This document shows positions 25,934 to 35,126 of a stretch of DNA of 64,000 nt, piece by piece. Below the pieces are notes generated by a model. It did not search any database. It was given only the letters and a program-made list of their open reading frames with translations, and was not told the DNA's origin. The stretch comes from Cupriavidus plantarum. Lineage in GTDB: Bacteria > Pseudomonadota > Gammaproteobacteria > Burkholderiales > Burkholderiaceae. The stretch spans positions 806,001 through 870,000 of the forward strand of contig NZ_CAJPUX010000002.1 of NCBI RefSeq assembly GCF_905397285.1, written 5' to 3'. Made by a program: the position numbers and the translations under genes. Position 1 is the stretch's first letter, and each line of letters opens with the position of its first letter.

Positions 25934-26724
25934 ACGAAGCCGCGTACGCAAACAACGACGTCATACGCGTCGAGCGAAACGGCGATATTGCCATCGTCAC
26001 GCTCAATCGGCCCGCGCGCATGAACGCGGTCAACAGCGCCCTGCGCAATGCGCTGATCGACACGCTACACACGCTCAACGCCGACCTCAACGTCCGCGCG
26101 CTGATCCTGACCGGCGCGGGCGATCGCGCCTTTTGCGCGGGGCAAGACCTGGACGAAGCCTCGGCAGTGCACTGGCAGCAGATCGTCCCCTGGCTGGAGC
26201 GGCAAGCCGCGATGTACCAGTCGGTGCGCGATCTCGACACGCCGTCGGTGGTGGCCGTGCAAGGCGTGGCGGCGGGCGCGGGGTTCCAGATCGCCATGTG
26301 TGCCGACTTCCGGCTCGCCACGCCGGACAGCCGCTGGGGCCAGCCCGAGGTGAAGGCGGGACTGGCAAGCATCGTCGGCTCGTACCTGATGACGCTTCAC
26401 GTGGGCCACACGCACAACGCGCAGATGTCGCTGTCGGGCGATCTGGTCGACGGCCAGCGCGCGTACGAGATGGGCCTCGTCACGTCGCTCCACGCCGCAG
26501 CCGACCTGATGCCGGCCGCAATGGAGCGCGCCCGCGCGCTCGCCGCATTGCCGCCGACGGCGGTGAGGCTGTCCAAGCAGCGCCTCCGCGCAATGACACA
26601 GCCCGGCTTCGATGAAGCCGTGGTGGCGGGCATCCGCGCGCAACTCGAATGCTATGCCGATGGGGAACCGCAGCGCGTGATGGCGCAATTCCTCGAACAA
26701 CGCTCGAACCGGGAGTCCAAGTGA
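25930..26724 (+). CDS. Enoyl-CoA hydratase/isomerase family (crotonase) protein 1
   Basis: 264 residues, start overlapping the preceding stop (ATGA). The oxyanion-hole motifs are GDRAFCAGQDLDE and GVAAGAGFQIAMCADFRLA; WGQPEVKAGLAS supplies the Glu at the usual hydratase position. It acts on a CoA thioester in the cytoplasm, adding water or cleaving the product. Coupled on both sides (4-bp overlaps) to the acyl-CoA synthetase and aldehyde dehydrogenase genes. Confidence 0.88.
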   Translation: MNEAAYANNDVIRVERNGDIAIVTLNRPARMNAVNSALRNALIDTLHTLNADLNVRALILTGAGDRAFCAGQDLDEASAVHWQQIVPWLERQAAMYQSVRDLDTPSVVAVQGVAAGAGFQIAMCADFRLATPDSRWGQPEVKAGLASIVGSYLMTLHVGHTHNAQMSLSGDLVDGQRAYEMGLVTSLHAAADLMPAAMERARALAALPPTAVRLSKQRLRAMTQPGFDEAVVAGIRAQLECYADGEPQRVMAQFLEQRSNRESK

Positions 26725-28136
26725 AGCTATTGTCGGAACACTATATAGACGGCGCGCGCCGTCAGATCGAGGGCGGTGAGCTCGTGCGCGTACTCGACGC
26801 CGCCACGGAAGCCCCGCGCGTCGACGTGCGACTCGGCCCGGCGGAGGATGCGGACGCCGCCGTGCGTGCGGCAACGCATGCCGAGCGCGCATGGCAGGCG
26901 TTGCGGCCCGCAGCGCGTGCCCGATACCTGCTGGCAGTGGCGGATGCGCTCGAAGCGCGCGCATCCGAACTGGCCGAGGACATCTCCCGCGAAGTCGGCA
27001 TGCCGCTGAAGTTGTCGCGCCGCATTCAGGTGGATGCGCCGATCGCGGCGTGGCGCGCCACCGCCGCGCTCGCCGAGGGCTTTCCATTCGTGCGGCAGGA
27101 GGGCCATTCCCGCATCACGATGGCGCCCGCCGGCGTGGTCGCGGCCATCACGCCGTGGAATTATCCGCTGCATCAGATCACGGGCAAGCTCGCCCCCGCG
27201 CTGCTTGCCGGCTGCACGGTCGTGCTCAAGCCGTCCGAGCTCGCGCCGTCGGCAACGCTGCATCTGATCGCCGCCTGCGAGGCCGCGAAGCTGCCGGCCG
27301 GCGTGCTGAACATCGTGAGCGGGGGCGCCGCGCTCGGCACCGCGCTGGTGTCGCATCCGGACGTACGGATGGTGTCGTTCACGGGCTCGACCGCCGTGGG
27401 CCGCAAGGTCGCCGCCATCGCGGCCGGCGACATGAAGCGTGTGTCGATGGAACTGGGCGGCAAGTCCGCCGCGGTCGTGCTGCCCGGCGCCGATCTGCAG
27501 AAGGCCGTCAAGGCGACCGTGGCATCGTGCTTCCTCAACGCGGGCCAGACCTGCAGCGCGACGACGCGGCTCATCGTCGCGCGGGACGCATATCCCGAAG
27601 TCCGCGCGCTGCTCGAGCAGGCGGTATCGGCCATGACGCTCGGCGATCCCGCCGATGCCAATACGCGTATCGGGCCGCTGCTGTCCTCGACGCAACGCGA
27701 GCGGGTGCGCGCGCACCTGGCGGAGGCCGAGCGCGCCGGGTTCGACCGCATCGCGGGCGGACCCGATGCGCCGGTCCCCGCGCGGGGTTTCTTCGTCGCG
27801 CCGACGGTCTACGGCAATGTGCCGGCGGATAGCCGGCTTGCCAACGAGGAAGTGTTTGGCCCCGTGCTGGCGGTGCAATGCTACGACGCGGTGGAGGACG
27901 CCATCGCGCTGGCCAACGGCACGCCTTACGGTCTGGCCGCGACGGTATGGGCGTCCGACGATGCGACCGGCGCCGCGGTGGCGGATGCCTTGCGGGCGGG
28001 GCAGGTCGATGTCAACGGCGCGCGATTCAATCCGGCGGCGCCATTTGGCGGATTTGGCCTGTCGGGCATGGGCCGCGAGGGAGGCGTCTATGGGCTCGAG
28101 GCGTTCGTCGAGCCGCGTGCGGTGCAGTTGCCTTGA
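26721..28136 (+). CDS. NAD(P)-dependent aldehyde dehydrogenase
   Basis: 471 residues from GTG 26721, with GGGAG upstream. The catalytic Cys is C278 in NAGQTCSATTR and the general base E244 in MELGGKSA. Cofactor motif AITPWNYPLHQITGKLAPAL and FTGSTAVGRKVA are intact. It oxidises an aldehyde to the acid. Between two crotonase genes and after an acyl-CoA synthetase, it fits the vanillin-dehydrogenase position of a non-beta-oxidative hydroxycinnamate route, but the substrate is not proven. Confidence 0.9.
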   Translation: MKLLSEHYIDGARRQIEGGELVRVLDAATEAPRVDVRLGPAEDADAAVRAATHAERAWQALRPAARARYLLAVADALEARASELAEDISREVGMPLKLSRRIQVDAPIAAWRATAALAEGFPFVRQEGHSRITMAPAGVVAAITPWNYPLHQITGKLAPALLAGCTVVLKPSELAPSATLHLIAACEAAKLPAGVLNIVSGGAALGTALVSHPDVRMVSFTGSTAVGRKVAAIAAGDMKRVSMELGGKSAAVVLPGADLQKAVKATVASCFLNAGQTCSATTRLIVARDAYPEVRALLEQAVSAMTLGDPADANTRIGPLLSSTQRERVRAHLAEAERAGFDRIAGGPDAPVPARGFFVAPTVYGNVPADSRLANEEVFGPVLAVQCYDAVEDAIALANGTPYGLAATVWASDDATGAAVADALRAGQVDVNGARFNPAAPFGGFGLSGMGREGGVYGLEAFVEPRAVQLP

Positions 28137-28138
28137 TT

Positions 28139-28174
28139 GACGCAAACGAAGACGCAAACGAAGACGCAAACGAG
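28139..28174 (+). repeat. Three 12-bp tandem repeats in the leader of crotonase 2
   Basis: GACGCAAACGAA, GACGCAAACGAA and GACGCAAACGAG fill the space between the dehydrogenase stop (28136) and the next ATG (28186). The ribosome site GAGGAAGG begins at the end of the third copy, so copy number sets gene spacing. Confidence 0.85.
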
Positions 28175-28185
28175 GAAGGCAAACG

Positions 28186-29010
28186 ATGAAAACGTATCAG
28201 GAGTTGACCGTCACGCTGGCCGGGCGGAGCGGCCGTGTGGCCGTTGTCACGATGAATCGCCCCGACAAGCTCAATGCGCTGACGCAGGTCATGGAGACGG
28301 AGCTGCGCGATGCCATGGAGGCGCTCGATCGGGAGGCGGAAGTACGTGTAATCGTGCTGACCGGGGCGGGCAAGGGCTTCTGCGCGGGGATGGACATCAA
28401 CGCGCTGGAGATCCTCCCGCCTGACGACATTCGCGCGGCGCGGTGGATGCGGCCGTTCGACATGAACCGCCGCGCGGACTATCAGACGCGGTATGGCTAT
28501 TTTCCCGCGCTGCGGAAGCCGGTGATCTCGGCGATCAATGGGGCCGCCGCCGGGCTCGGGCTGGTCTTCGCGCTGTACAGCGATATGCGGTTCGCGAGTG
28601 CGAACGCGGCATTCAGCACGGCGTTCGCGCGGCGGGGGCTGATTGCCGAGCATGGCATCGGCTGGTTGTTGCCGCGCGTCGTGGGGCCGGGCCACGCGGC
28701 GGATCTGCTGTACTCGGCGCGCAAGGTGCCCGCCGACGAGGCGTTGCGCATGGGGCTCGTCGATCGGGTCTATGACGCCGATGCGTTGATGCGCGAGACC
28801 ATTGCCTATGCGGACGACCTGGCCGAAAACGTCTCGCCGCGTTCGATCGGCGTGATGAAGCGGCAACTGTGGGAGCAACCGTTCCAGTCGCTGGCCGAGG
28901 CCACCCGCGTGGCCAATGCGGAGATGTTCGAGAGCATCCAGAGCGAGGACTTCACGGAAGGCGTAGCGCACTTCATCGAACGCCGCCCCGCCCGGTTCAC
29001 GGGACGGTAG
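28186..29010 (+). CDS. Enoyl-CoA hydratase/isomerase family (crotonase) protein 2
   Basis: 274 residues from ATG 28186. Oxyanion-hole motifs GKGFCAGMDINALE and NGAAAGLGLVFALYSDMRFA; FARRGLIAEHGIGWLLPRVV carries the Glu. The family differs from crotonase 1 in sequence, so the two probably act at different steps. Last gene of the operon; separated from the aldehyde dehydrogenase by a 49-bp leader made mostly of 12-bp repeats, unlike the tight overlaps upstream. Confidence 0.86.
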   Translation: MKTYQELTVTLAGRSGRVAVVTMNRPDKLNALTQVMETELRDAMEALDREAEVRVIVLTGAGKGFCAGMDINALEILPPDDIRAARWMRPFDMNRRADYQTRYGYFPALRKPVISAINGAAAGLGLVFALYSDMRFASANAAFSTAFARRGLIAEHGIGWLLPRVVGPGHAADLLYSARKVPADEALRMGLVDRVYDADALMRETIAYADDLAENVSPRSIGVMKRQLWEQPFQSLAEATRVANAEMFESIQSEDFTEGVAHFIERRPARFTGR

Positions 29011-29032
29011 CGTGCGCGCGGTGGTGGCGGGG

Positions 29033-29061
29033 TTGACTTTCCATTCATGACCAACTATCTT
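29033..29061 (+). promoter_or_regulatory. Sigma-70 promoter of the TetR gene
   Basis: TTGACT (29033-29038), 17-base spacer, TATCTT (29056-29061): near consensus in both boxes, 36 bp before the start codon. Confidence 0.75.
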
Positions 29062-29066
29062 GCTAA
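29047..29066. promoter_or_regulatory. TetR operator copy 1, overlapping the -10 box
   Basis: Read on the minus strand this is TTAGCAAGATAGTTGGTCAT. It matches the site at 29730-29749 in the outer 9 and 6 bases, with the five central bases all changed by transitions. Its place over the -10 predicts autorepression. Confidence 0.65.
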
Positions 29067-29096
29067 ACATTGCCCACCACCGTAGCAAGGCGTCTC

Positions 29097-29678
29097 ATGC
29101 CACGACCCCCGAACCCCGACGTGCGCGCCAGGCTGCTCGCCACCGGCGGTCAGGTCATCCATAGCCGCGGCTTCAACGGCTCCGGCGTGCAGGACATCAC
29201 GGCGGCGGCCGGCGTGCCGAAGGGCTCGTTCTACAACTACTTCGACAGCAAGGAAGCCTTTGCCATCGAACTGCTGGAGCAGTACTGGCTCAATATCGAA
29301 AGCCGTCACTTCCCGCTGCTCCGCGACGCCTCGCAAGCCCCCGCCACGCGGCTCGCGCGCTTTTTCCGCGCGCTGGCCGACGACCACGGCCAGCATCACT
29401 ACGCGCAAGGCTGCCTCGTCGGCAATCTGTCGCTCGAACTCGCGACGGACAGCGATGACGCCCGCCGCCGGCTGATGCAGCTGTTCCAGCGCTGGGAGGA
29501 CGCGCTGACCGACTGCGTCGCCGCGCTGTCGCATATCGGCACCGGCAACCGCGCACGCGATCTGGCGGGCGTGCTGATCGAAGCATGGGAGGGCGCGGTG
29601 CTGCGGGCGAAGGTGCAGCGGAACCGCGAACCGTATCTGCGATTCGAGCGGCTCGTACTGCCGAAGCTTCTGGCCTGA
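29097..29678 (+). CDS. TetR-family regulator
   Basis: 193 residues from ATG 29097 (an upstream TTG at 29070 lacks a better ribosome site). N-terminal HTH: VIHSRGFNGSGVQDITAAAG then VPKGSFYNYFDSKEAFAIEL, the AcrR/NemR-like pattern. The C-terminal part has a CLVGNLSLELA segment with a Cys as in thiol- or quinone-responsive TetR proteins. Two matching operators, one over its own promoter and one over that of the following hydrolase gene, point to control of both. Confidence 0.88.
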   Translation: MPRPPNPDVRARLLATGGQVIHSRGFNGSGVQDITAAAGVPKGSFYNYFDSKEAFAIELLEQYWLNIESRHFPLLRDASQAPATRLARFFRALADDHGQHHYAQGCLVGNLSLELATDSDDARRRLMQLFQRWEDALTDCVAALSHIGTGNRARDLAGVLIEAWEGAVLRAKVQRNREPYLRFERLVLPKLLA

Positions 29679-29729
29679 TTCACGTTCTACCCGTGAGGCG
29701 ACATGTCATGTCGTCTCTTTTTTTAACCT

Positions 29730-29756
29730 TTAGCAAGACGACCGGTCATCTATAAT
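29730..29756 (+). promoter_or_regulatory. Promoter of the isochorismatase-family gene with TetR operator copy 2
   Basis: TATAAT at 29751-29756 is a perfect -10; TTTAGC at 29729-29734 is a modest -35. TTAGCAAGACGACCGGTCAT (29730-29749) fills the region between them and includes the dyad GACCGGTC. It repeats operator copy 1. Confidence 0.65.
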
Positions 29757-29784
29757 CAGGCCGTATTCCTACCCGGAGAATCCC

Positions 29785-30489
29785 ATGTGCAACCTGCCTC
29801 AATATGCCGCCCCCGCCAACGCCGCGCTGCCCAAGCCCACCATGAAGCTGGACCCGCGGCGCGCCGCGCTGGTCGTCATCGATCCGCAGATCGACTTCAT
29901 GAGCCCCAACGGCGCGGCATGGCCCGTGGTCGGCGAGAGCGTGACCGAGCAGAACCTCGTGCCGAATCTCGCGCGGCTGTTCCGCGCCGCCAAGCAGGCC
30001 GGCCTGCCCGTGGCCGTGTCGCCGCACTATTACTATCCGCACGACCATGAGAGCGCATTCCAGGGCCCGGGCGAAATCCTGCAACATGCGCTCGGCATGT
30101 TCGACCGCCCCGGCGCGCTCACGCTGGAAGGGTTCCGCGATTCGGGCGCCGACTTCCTTCCCGAGCTGAAGCCGTACATCGAGGACGGCAAGACCGTCAT
30201 CTGTTCGACGCACAAGCTGTACGGCCCGCAGGTCAACGACCTGACGCTGCAACTGCGCAAGCGCCACGTCGATCAGGTCATCCTCACCGGCATGGCCGCG
30301 AACCTGTGCGTGGAGTCGCATCTGCGCGATCTGCTCGAGCAGGGCTTCGAGGTCGGCGTGGTGCGCGATGCGATCGCGGGCCCGAAGGTGCCCGAGGGCG
30401 ATGGCTATCTGGCCGCGCTCATCAACTTCCGCTACATCGCCAACGGGTTGTGGACCACCGACGAGGTGGTCGCAATGCTCGAAGCCTGA
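29785..30489 (+). CDS. Isochorismatase-family cysteine hydrolase
   Basis: 234 residues from ATG 29785, with GGAGAA upstream. The triad of the family is visible: D33 in VVIDPQIDF, K144 in CSTHKLYG and C175 in GMAANLCVESHLRDLLEQGF. Members hydrolyse amides, ureides or isochorismate in the cytoplasm. Transcribed from its own promoter under probable TetR control. The substrate is unknown; resemblance is to the larger amidohydrolase-type members rather than to EntB. Confidence 0.87.
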   Translation: MCNLPQYAAPANAALPKPTMKLDPRRAALVVIDPQIDFMSPNGAAWPVVGESVTEQNLVPNLARLFRAAKQAGLPVAVSPHYYYPHDHESAFQGPGEILQHALGMFDRPGALTLEGFRDSGADFLPELKPYIEDGKTVICSTHKLYGPQVNDLTLQLRKRHVDQVILTGMAANLCVESHLRDLLEQGFEVGVVRDAIAGPKVPEGDGYLAALINFRYIANGLWTTDEVVAMLEA

Positions 30490-30525
30490 ATGGAGGCCGA
30501 ACCGGAAGCCAAAACGAGCGGGCAG

Positions 30526-30939
30526 TCAGCGGATCGCCGGCTCGCGTGAGCGCTTGAAGGTGCCTTGCGCGGTGGCGATGGGGTCGCCGTTGTCAGCGGT
30601 GAGTTCGGCCGACGAGAAATAGATGCTGCGGCCCGCGCGGGTCACGTGCGCCACGGCGCGGACGCGGCCCGTGCTGACGCGTCCCAGATAGCTGATGGTC
30701 AGCATCAGCGTGACGGCATTGCCCATCTTGCCGTCTTCGTCCTGCAGGCCCGCGTAGCCGCAGGCGGCATCGAGCAGCGTCGCGCTCACGCCGCCTTGGA
30801 GCGAACCCTGTCGGTTCAGATGGCGCGGCTCGATATCGAGTTCGAGCTCGCAGGCGCCGTGGCTGACCTTGGTGAGGCGGATGCCGAGGTCGTCGAGTAG
30901 CGGGTTGTCGGTAGGGTAGGTCACGGCGGGGTCGGTCAT
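30526..30939 (-). CDS. PaaI-type hotdog thioesterase
   Basis: 137 residues from ATG 30939 (ATG 30954 is an alternative, adding five). Hotdog fold with NRQGSLQGGVSATLLDAACG, the PaaI/YbgC-type active-site helix carrying Asp, and TLMLTISYLGRVSTGRVRAVA. It hydrolyses an acyl- or aroyl-CoA thioester. It lies 72 bp downstream of cheB on the same strand but is preceded by its own palindrome, so it may be separately expressed. Confidence 0.83.
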   Translation of the reverse strand: MTDPAVTYPTDNPLLDDLGIRLTKVSHGACELELDIEPRHLNRQGSLQGGVSATLLDAACGYAGLQDEDGKMGNAVTLMLTISYLGRVSTGRVRAVAHVTRAGRSIYFSSAELTADNGDPIATAQGTFKRSREPAIR

Positions 30940-30959
30940 GGGTACAGGGAGCATTGTCC

Positions 30960-30971
30960 AATACCGGTATT
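30960..30971. promoter_or_regulatory. 12-bp perfect palindrome before the thioesterase gene
   Basis: AATACCGGTATT lies 20 bp upstream of ATG 30939 and 6 bp upstream of the alternative start. Candidate operator; the regulator is unknown. A small GCGGC/GCCGC stem (30997-31012) at the cheB stop lies just before it. Confidence 0.45.
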
Positions 30972-31011
30972 TTGACCCAAACCGCTGACCCCGTACGCGG
31001 CTATCGTGCCG

Positions 31012-32112
31012 CTAGGCCGCGGCGCCGATTTCCCGCGCAATGGCTGACAACGGCACCGTCCGATCCACACCGCCCCGTTTGATCGCCTCCCGCGGCATCC
31101 CGAACACCACGCAGCTGTCCTCATCCTGCGCCACGGTTCGCGCGCCGGCAGTGCGCATTTCGAGGAGCCCCGCGGCCCCATCGTCGCCCATGCCCGTCAT
31201 GATGATGCCGACCGCGTTGGCCCCGGCGCACTTGGCCACCGAGCGGAACAGCACATCGACCGAAGGCCGGTGACGGTTCACCAGGGGCCCATCGACGACC
31301 TCGACGAAATACTGCGCGCCACTGCGCCGCAGAAGCATATGTCGCCCGCCCGGCGCGATCAGCGCGCGGCCCGGCACCACGCGGTCGTTGGTCTGCGCCT
31401 CCTTGACGCTGATCGCCGACAGCGCATCGAGCCGCGCCGCGAACGCGGCCGTGAACTTCTCCGGCATATGCTGCACGATCACGATGCCCGGCGACACGCG
31501 CGGCAGCGCCGTCAACACCTGTTCGAGGGCCTGCGTGCCACCGGTGGAGGTGCCGATCGCCACGACGCGCTCGGTGGTCTGCGCCATCGCGCGCGACGCG
31601 CCGTGTGGCAGGCCGGCGGCCAGAATCACGTCCGCCGAATGTTTGACCGTCGGCACGAGCGGCGCCGGGGGGGCCGCGCGCGGCACGAGCCGTCGCACAT
31701 TGGCGCGTGCGGCCGCCCGGACCGTGGCGATCAGTTCGTCGGCCGCCTCCTGCAGGAACTGCCTGAGCCCGAGCTTCGGCTTGGTGACGATCGAGACCGC
31801 GCCGGCCGCCATGGCCTCCATCGTGGTCTTGGCGCCTTTTTCGGTCAGGGTGGAGCAGATGACGACTGGGGTAGGGCGCTCCGCCATGATCTTCCGCAGG
31901 AACGTGATGCCGTCCATGCGCGGCATCTCCACATCCAGCACGATCACGTCGGGCCACTGCACGCGCATGCGTTCCATGGCAAGCAGGGGGTCGGCGACCG
32001 CGTGCAGGACCTCGATGCCTGGCGCGGCGGCCAGCAGGCCGACCAACACCTGCCGCACGACGGCCGAATCGTCGACGACCAGCACGCGGATAGGCGTTGC
32101 CTTCGCGGTCAT
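31012..32112 (-). CDS. cheB: Chemotaxis protein-glutamate methylesterase
   Basis: 366 residues. Receiver domain with phosphorylatable D60 in [13 protein letters not shown] and KPKLGL, a linker, then the CheB methylesterase domain: nucleophile in [12 protein letters not shown], His in [14 protein letters not shown] and Asp in [12 protein letters not shown]. It removes methyl groups from chemoreceptor glutamates when phosphorylated by CheA. Overlaps cheR by 4 bp; last gene of the chemosensory operon. Confidence 0.95.
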   Translation of the reverse strand: MTAKATPIRVLVVDDSAVVRQVLVGLLAAAPGIEVLHAVADPLLAMERMRVQWPDVIVLDVEMPRMDGITFLRKIMAERPTPVVICSTLTEKGAKTTMEAMAAGAVSIVTKPKLGLRQFLQEAADELIATVRAAARANVRRLVPRAAPPAPLVPTVKHSADVILAAGLPHGASRAMAQTTERVVAIGTSTGGTQALEQVLTALPRVSPGIVIVQHMPEKFTAAFAARLDALSAISVKEAQTNDRVVPGRALIAPGGRHMLLRRSGAQYFVEVVDGPLVNRHRPSVDVLFRSVAKCAGANAVGIIMTGMGDDGAAGLLEMRTAGARTVAQDEDSCVVFGMPREAIKRGGVDRTVPLSAIAREIGAAA

Positions 32113-32915
32113 AGCGGCTTCCGATAGACCGACGGCGCCAGCTGCTCCACCGCGTCGCTCACGTCGTTGAGGGTCTCGGAATGGCCAATGCAGAAATGCC
32201 CGCCCGGCCGGAGCTGGCCGAGCACGCGCGCCACCACCTGACGCTTGGTGGCGCCGTTGAAATAGATCATCACGTTACGCAGGAACACCATGTCGAACAT
32301 GCCGACATCGGGCAGCCGGTCGTTGAGGTTGGCATGGGAGAACCGCACGCGCGCCCGCACGCTGCGGTCCACGAGCATCGTGCCCTCGTGCTCGCCCTGG
32401 CCCCTGAGGCAGAAGCGCTTGAGGTACGTCGGCGGAATCAGCCGCGCGCGCGTGTCGGGGTAATGTCCCGTACGCGCGCGGGCCAGCATGCGCGTGCTGA
32501 TGTCGGTGCCGATGACCTCGAACGCACGGCCCGCCATGCAGTCGCCGAGCACCATGGCCATGCTGTACGCCTCCTCGCCGCTCGAGCAGGCGGCGCTCCA
32601 GATGCGGAACGGGCGCGTGCCGTCATGCGCGGCGGCGACCTCGCGCAGCAGGTCGAAGTGCTTCGGCTCACGAAAGAAGTACGTCTCGTTGGTGGTCAGC
32701 AGATCCACCGCGGCCTGCACTTCCTTGAGATCGCGGCGGCTGCGCAGCAGGTCGAAGTAGGCCGCGTAGCTGTCCAGTTGCCGCGCATGCACGCGCTTGG
32801 CCAGCCGGCCGCAGACCAGCGCCTTCTTGGCGGGGGAGAGCGTGATGCCCGCCGCCTCGAAGATAAAGCGCTGGAAGTTGCCGAAGTCCTGATCGGACAG
32901 CGTGAACTGTTGCAT
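32109..32915 (-). CDS. cheR: Chemotaxis protein methyltransferase
   Basis: 268 residues. CheR N-terminal helical domain followed by the SAM-binding domain: [23 protein letters not shown] and [20 protein letters not shown]-terminal [15 protein letters not shown]. It methylates glutamates of MCPs. It starts 12 bp after the cheW stop. Confidence 0.95.
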   Translation of the reverse strand: MQQFTLSDQDFGNFQRFIFEAAGITLSPAKKALVCGRLAKRVHARQLDSYAAYFDLLRSRRDLKEVQAAVDLLTTNETYFFREPKHFDLLREVAAAHDGTRPFRIWSAACSSGEEAYSMAMVLGDCMAGRAFEVIGTDISTRMLARARTGHYPDTRARLIPPTYLKRFCLRGQGEHEGTMLVDRSVRARVRFSHANLNDRLPDVGMFDMVFLRNVMIYFNGATKRQVVARVLGQLRPGGHFCIGHSETLNDVSDAVEQLAPSVYRKPL

Positions 32916-32927
32916 GGCGCGTATCGG

Positions 32928-33476
32928 TCAGGCGGCGGCTTCCAGCGGCTGCTGCGCGAGCGCTGCCATCTGGGTCGTCATCTCGTCGAGCGACAGCACA
33001 CGTTCGAGGTTGAGCAGGATCACGAACTTCGCGCCGTCCTTGCCCATCCGCTTGCCCATGCCTTCGATAAAGTCCGTCCGGATGCGCGCGCCGAACGAGG
33101 GCGTGGGCTCGATGTCTCCGGGCCCGATATCGACGACCTCGTTCACCGCGTCTACCACCACGCCGACCACCTGGCATTCGTCACCGGCCGGCACTTCGAC
33201 GATGACGATGCACGTGCGCTTGCCGACCGGACTCGACGGCTCGCCGAAGCGTGCCTGCAAGTCCATGACGGGCACCACCGCGCCGCGCAGGTTGATCACG
33301 CCACGCACGGTTGGCGGCATCATCGGCACGACGGTCGGCGTGCCGTACTCGATGATCTCCTTGATCGCGAGAATGCCGATCGCGAACATCTCGCCGCCAA
33401 GCTGGAAGGTCAGGTACTGGGTGGTCTCGGTCCGGCCACCGGCCGATGCTACGGGTTGAGTCACTGCGGTAGTCAT
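32928..33476 (-). CDS. cheW: Chemotaxis coupling protein
   Basis: 182 residues from ATG 33476, chosen because GGGGA precedes it; ATG 33491 would add five residues without a ribosome site. CheW SH3-like fold: YLTFQLGGEMFAIGILAIKEI, PTVRGVINLRGAVVPVMDL and VVGVVVDAVNEVVDI. Links receptors to CheA. 18 bp after the mcp stop. Confidence 0.93.
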   Translation of the reverse strand: MTTAVTQPVASAGGRTETTQYLTFQLGGEMFAIGILAIKEIIEYGTPTVVPMMPPTVRGVINLRGAVVPVMDLQARFGEPSSPVGKRTCIVIVEVPAGDECQVVGVVVDAVNEVVDIGPGDIEPTPSFGARIRTDFIEGMGKRMGKDGAKFVILLNLERVLSLDEMTTQMAALAQQPLEAAA

Positions 33477-33494
33477 CGATTGCGTCCCCATCGA

Positions 33495-35126
33495 TCAATA
33501 ACGCGCGAAGGACGACTCGTCGATGAGATCGCCGTCCGCCATCGCGAGGTCGAGCACCGGCGCCGCCTTGCGCGCGGCGGGCTTGGCCGGCTTGCGTGTC
33601 GCCGTCCGTACCTTGCGTGCATCGGCCATGCCCGAGATGCGGAAGAAGCTGATGGTGTTGCGCAGCTGCTCGGCCTGGCCGCTCATTTCTTCGGCGGTCG
33701 CGGCGAGTTCTTCCGAACTGGAGGCGTTCTGCTGCGTGGTCTGGCTGAGCTGCGTCATCGCGGCGTTGATCTGGCTCACGCCTGACGATTGCTCTTCGGA
33801 TGCCGCGGTGATTTCCTGCACGAGATCCGAGGTCTTGCGGATGTTCGGCACCATCTCGTCCAGCAGCTTGCCCGCGCGCTCGGCCAGCTCGACGCTCGAG
33901 CCCGCCACGTCACCGATCTCCTGCGCGGCCACCTGGCTGCGTTCCGCCAGCTTGCGCACTTCCGCCGCGACCACCGCGAAGCCCTTGCCGTGCTCGCCCG
34001 CCCGGGCCGCTTCGATCGCCGCGTTCAGCGCGAGCAGGTTGGTCTGGTAGGCGATGTCATCGATGATGCCGATCTTCTGCGCGATTTGCTTCATCGCGGA
34101 CACCGTGGCGCGCACGGCCTCGCCACCCTCGGACGCTTCAGTGGCGGCCTTGGTCGCGATGCTGTCCGTCACCTTCGAGTTCTCCGTATTCTGGGAGATC
34201 GACGCCGTCATCTGTTCCACCGACGCGCTCGTTTCTTCCACGCCCGATGCCTGTTCGCTCGACGCCTGGCTCAGCGACTGCGCCGTGGCGCTGACTTCCT
34301 CGGAAGCGCCGGCCAGAGCTTCCGCACCGCCATTCACTTCGCTGACGATATGGGACAGCTTGCCCACCATATTCTTCATCGCGGCGAGCACGCTGCTGTC
34401 GTCGCCGGCACGCGTCTGGATGTTCAGCGTGAGGTCGCCATTCGATACGCTGTTGGCGATCTCGGCCACGTAGACGGGTTCACCGCCGAGCTGGCGCACG
34501 AGCGAACGGGTAATCACGAAGGCCATGGCCAGCGCGAGGATCGAGCATCCGACCAGCGTGCCGATCACCCACGAACGCGCCGATGCGAACACTTCGGCGG
34601 CCGTGCGCGCGGCACCGTCGGCGCCATTCACGTTGATCTCCGTGAGCTTGTCGGTGGCGGCGCGGAACGCGTTGTAGCGCTTGAGCGAGGTGCCGTTGAG
34701 CACGTCGCGGGCTTCCGCGTTCTTGTTCTGGGAGCCCAGCGTCACGATCTTGTCGTGCTCGGCGATAAACCCGTCCAGATCCTGCTTGGCCAGGTCGTAC
34801 AGCTGCTTCTCTTCGGGCGAGGCCAGCAGCTTGCCGTACTCCTCCCACGTCTTGCGCATCGTGGCGATGCGGTCGGTGGACTCGGAGATGGCCTCGCGGA
34901 TCTCGTTGGCATCGTCGGTCAGGATCGTGCGCAGTTCCAGCACGCGCACGCGGTGCAGGTTGCCGCGTGTCAGCAGCACGTCCTTCACGCTGGGCATCCA
35001 GTTGGTGGCGATGTCCACGGTGGAGGCGTTCACGGTGGACAGCTGCACGATGGCGTAGGTGCCGAGCCCTATCATCAGGGCGAGCACGATGACGAACGAG
35101 CCGAACAGCTTCGTCGCGAGTTTCAT
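33495..35126 (-). CDS. Methyl-accepting chemotaxis protein
   Basis: 543 residues from ATG 35126 (ATGA overlap with cheA); a GTG four codons upstream (35138) has AAGGAA before it and is also possible. TM1 at about 7-29, a four-helix-bundle type periplasmic domain of about 160 residues, TM2 at about 190-210, HAMP, then the signalling hairpin with the tip [37 protein letters not shown]-terminal Lys/Ala-rich linker, no CheR-docking pentapeptide. The ligand is unknown. Confidence 0.92.
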   Translation of the reverse strand: MKLATKLFGSFVIVLALMIGLGTYAIVQLSTVNASTVDIATNWMPSVKDVLLTRGNLHRVRVLELRTILTDDANEIREAISESTDRIATMRKTWEEYGKLLASPEEKQLYDLAKQDLDGFIAEHDKIVTLGSQNKNAEARDVLNGTSLKRYNAFRAATDKLTEINVNGADGAARTAAEVFASARSWVIGTLVGCSILALAMAFVITRSLVRQLGGEPVYVAEIANSVSNGDLTLNIQTRAGDDSSVLAAMKNMVGKLSHIVSEVNGGAEALAGASEEVSATAQSLSQASSEQASGVEETSASVEQMTASISQNTENSKVTDSIATKAATEASEGGEAVRATVSAMKQIAQKIGIIDDIAYQTNLLALNAAIEAARAGEHGKGFAVVAAEVRKLAERSQVAAQEIGDVAGSSVELAERAGKLLDEMVPNIRKTSDLVQEITAASEEQSSGVSQINAAMTQLSQTTQQNASSSEELAATAEEMSGQAEQLRNTISFFRISGMADARKVRTATRKPAKPAARKAAPVLDLAMADGDLIDESSFARY

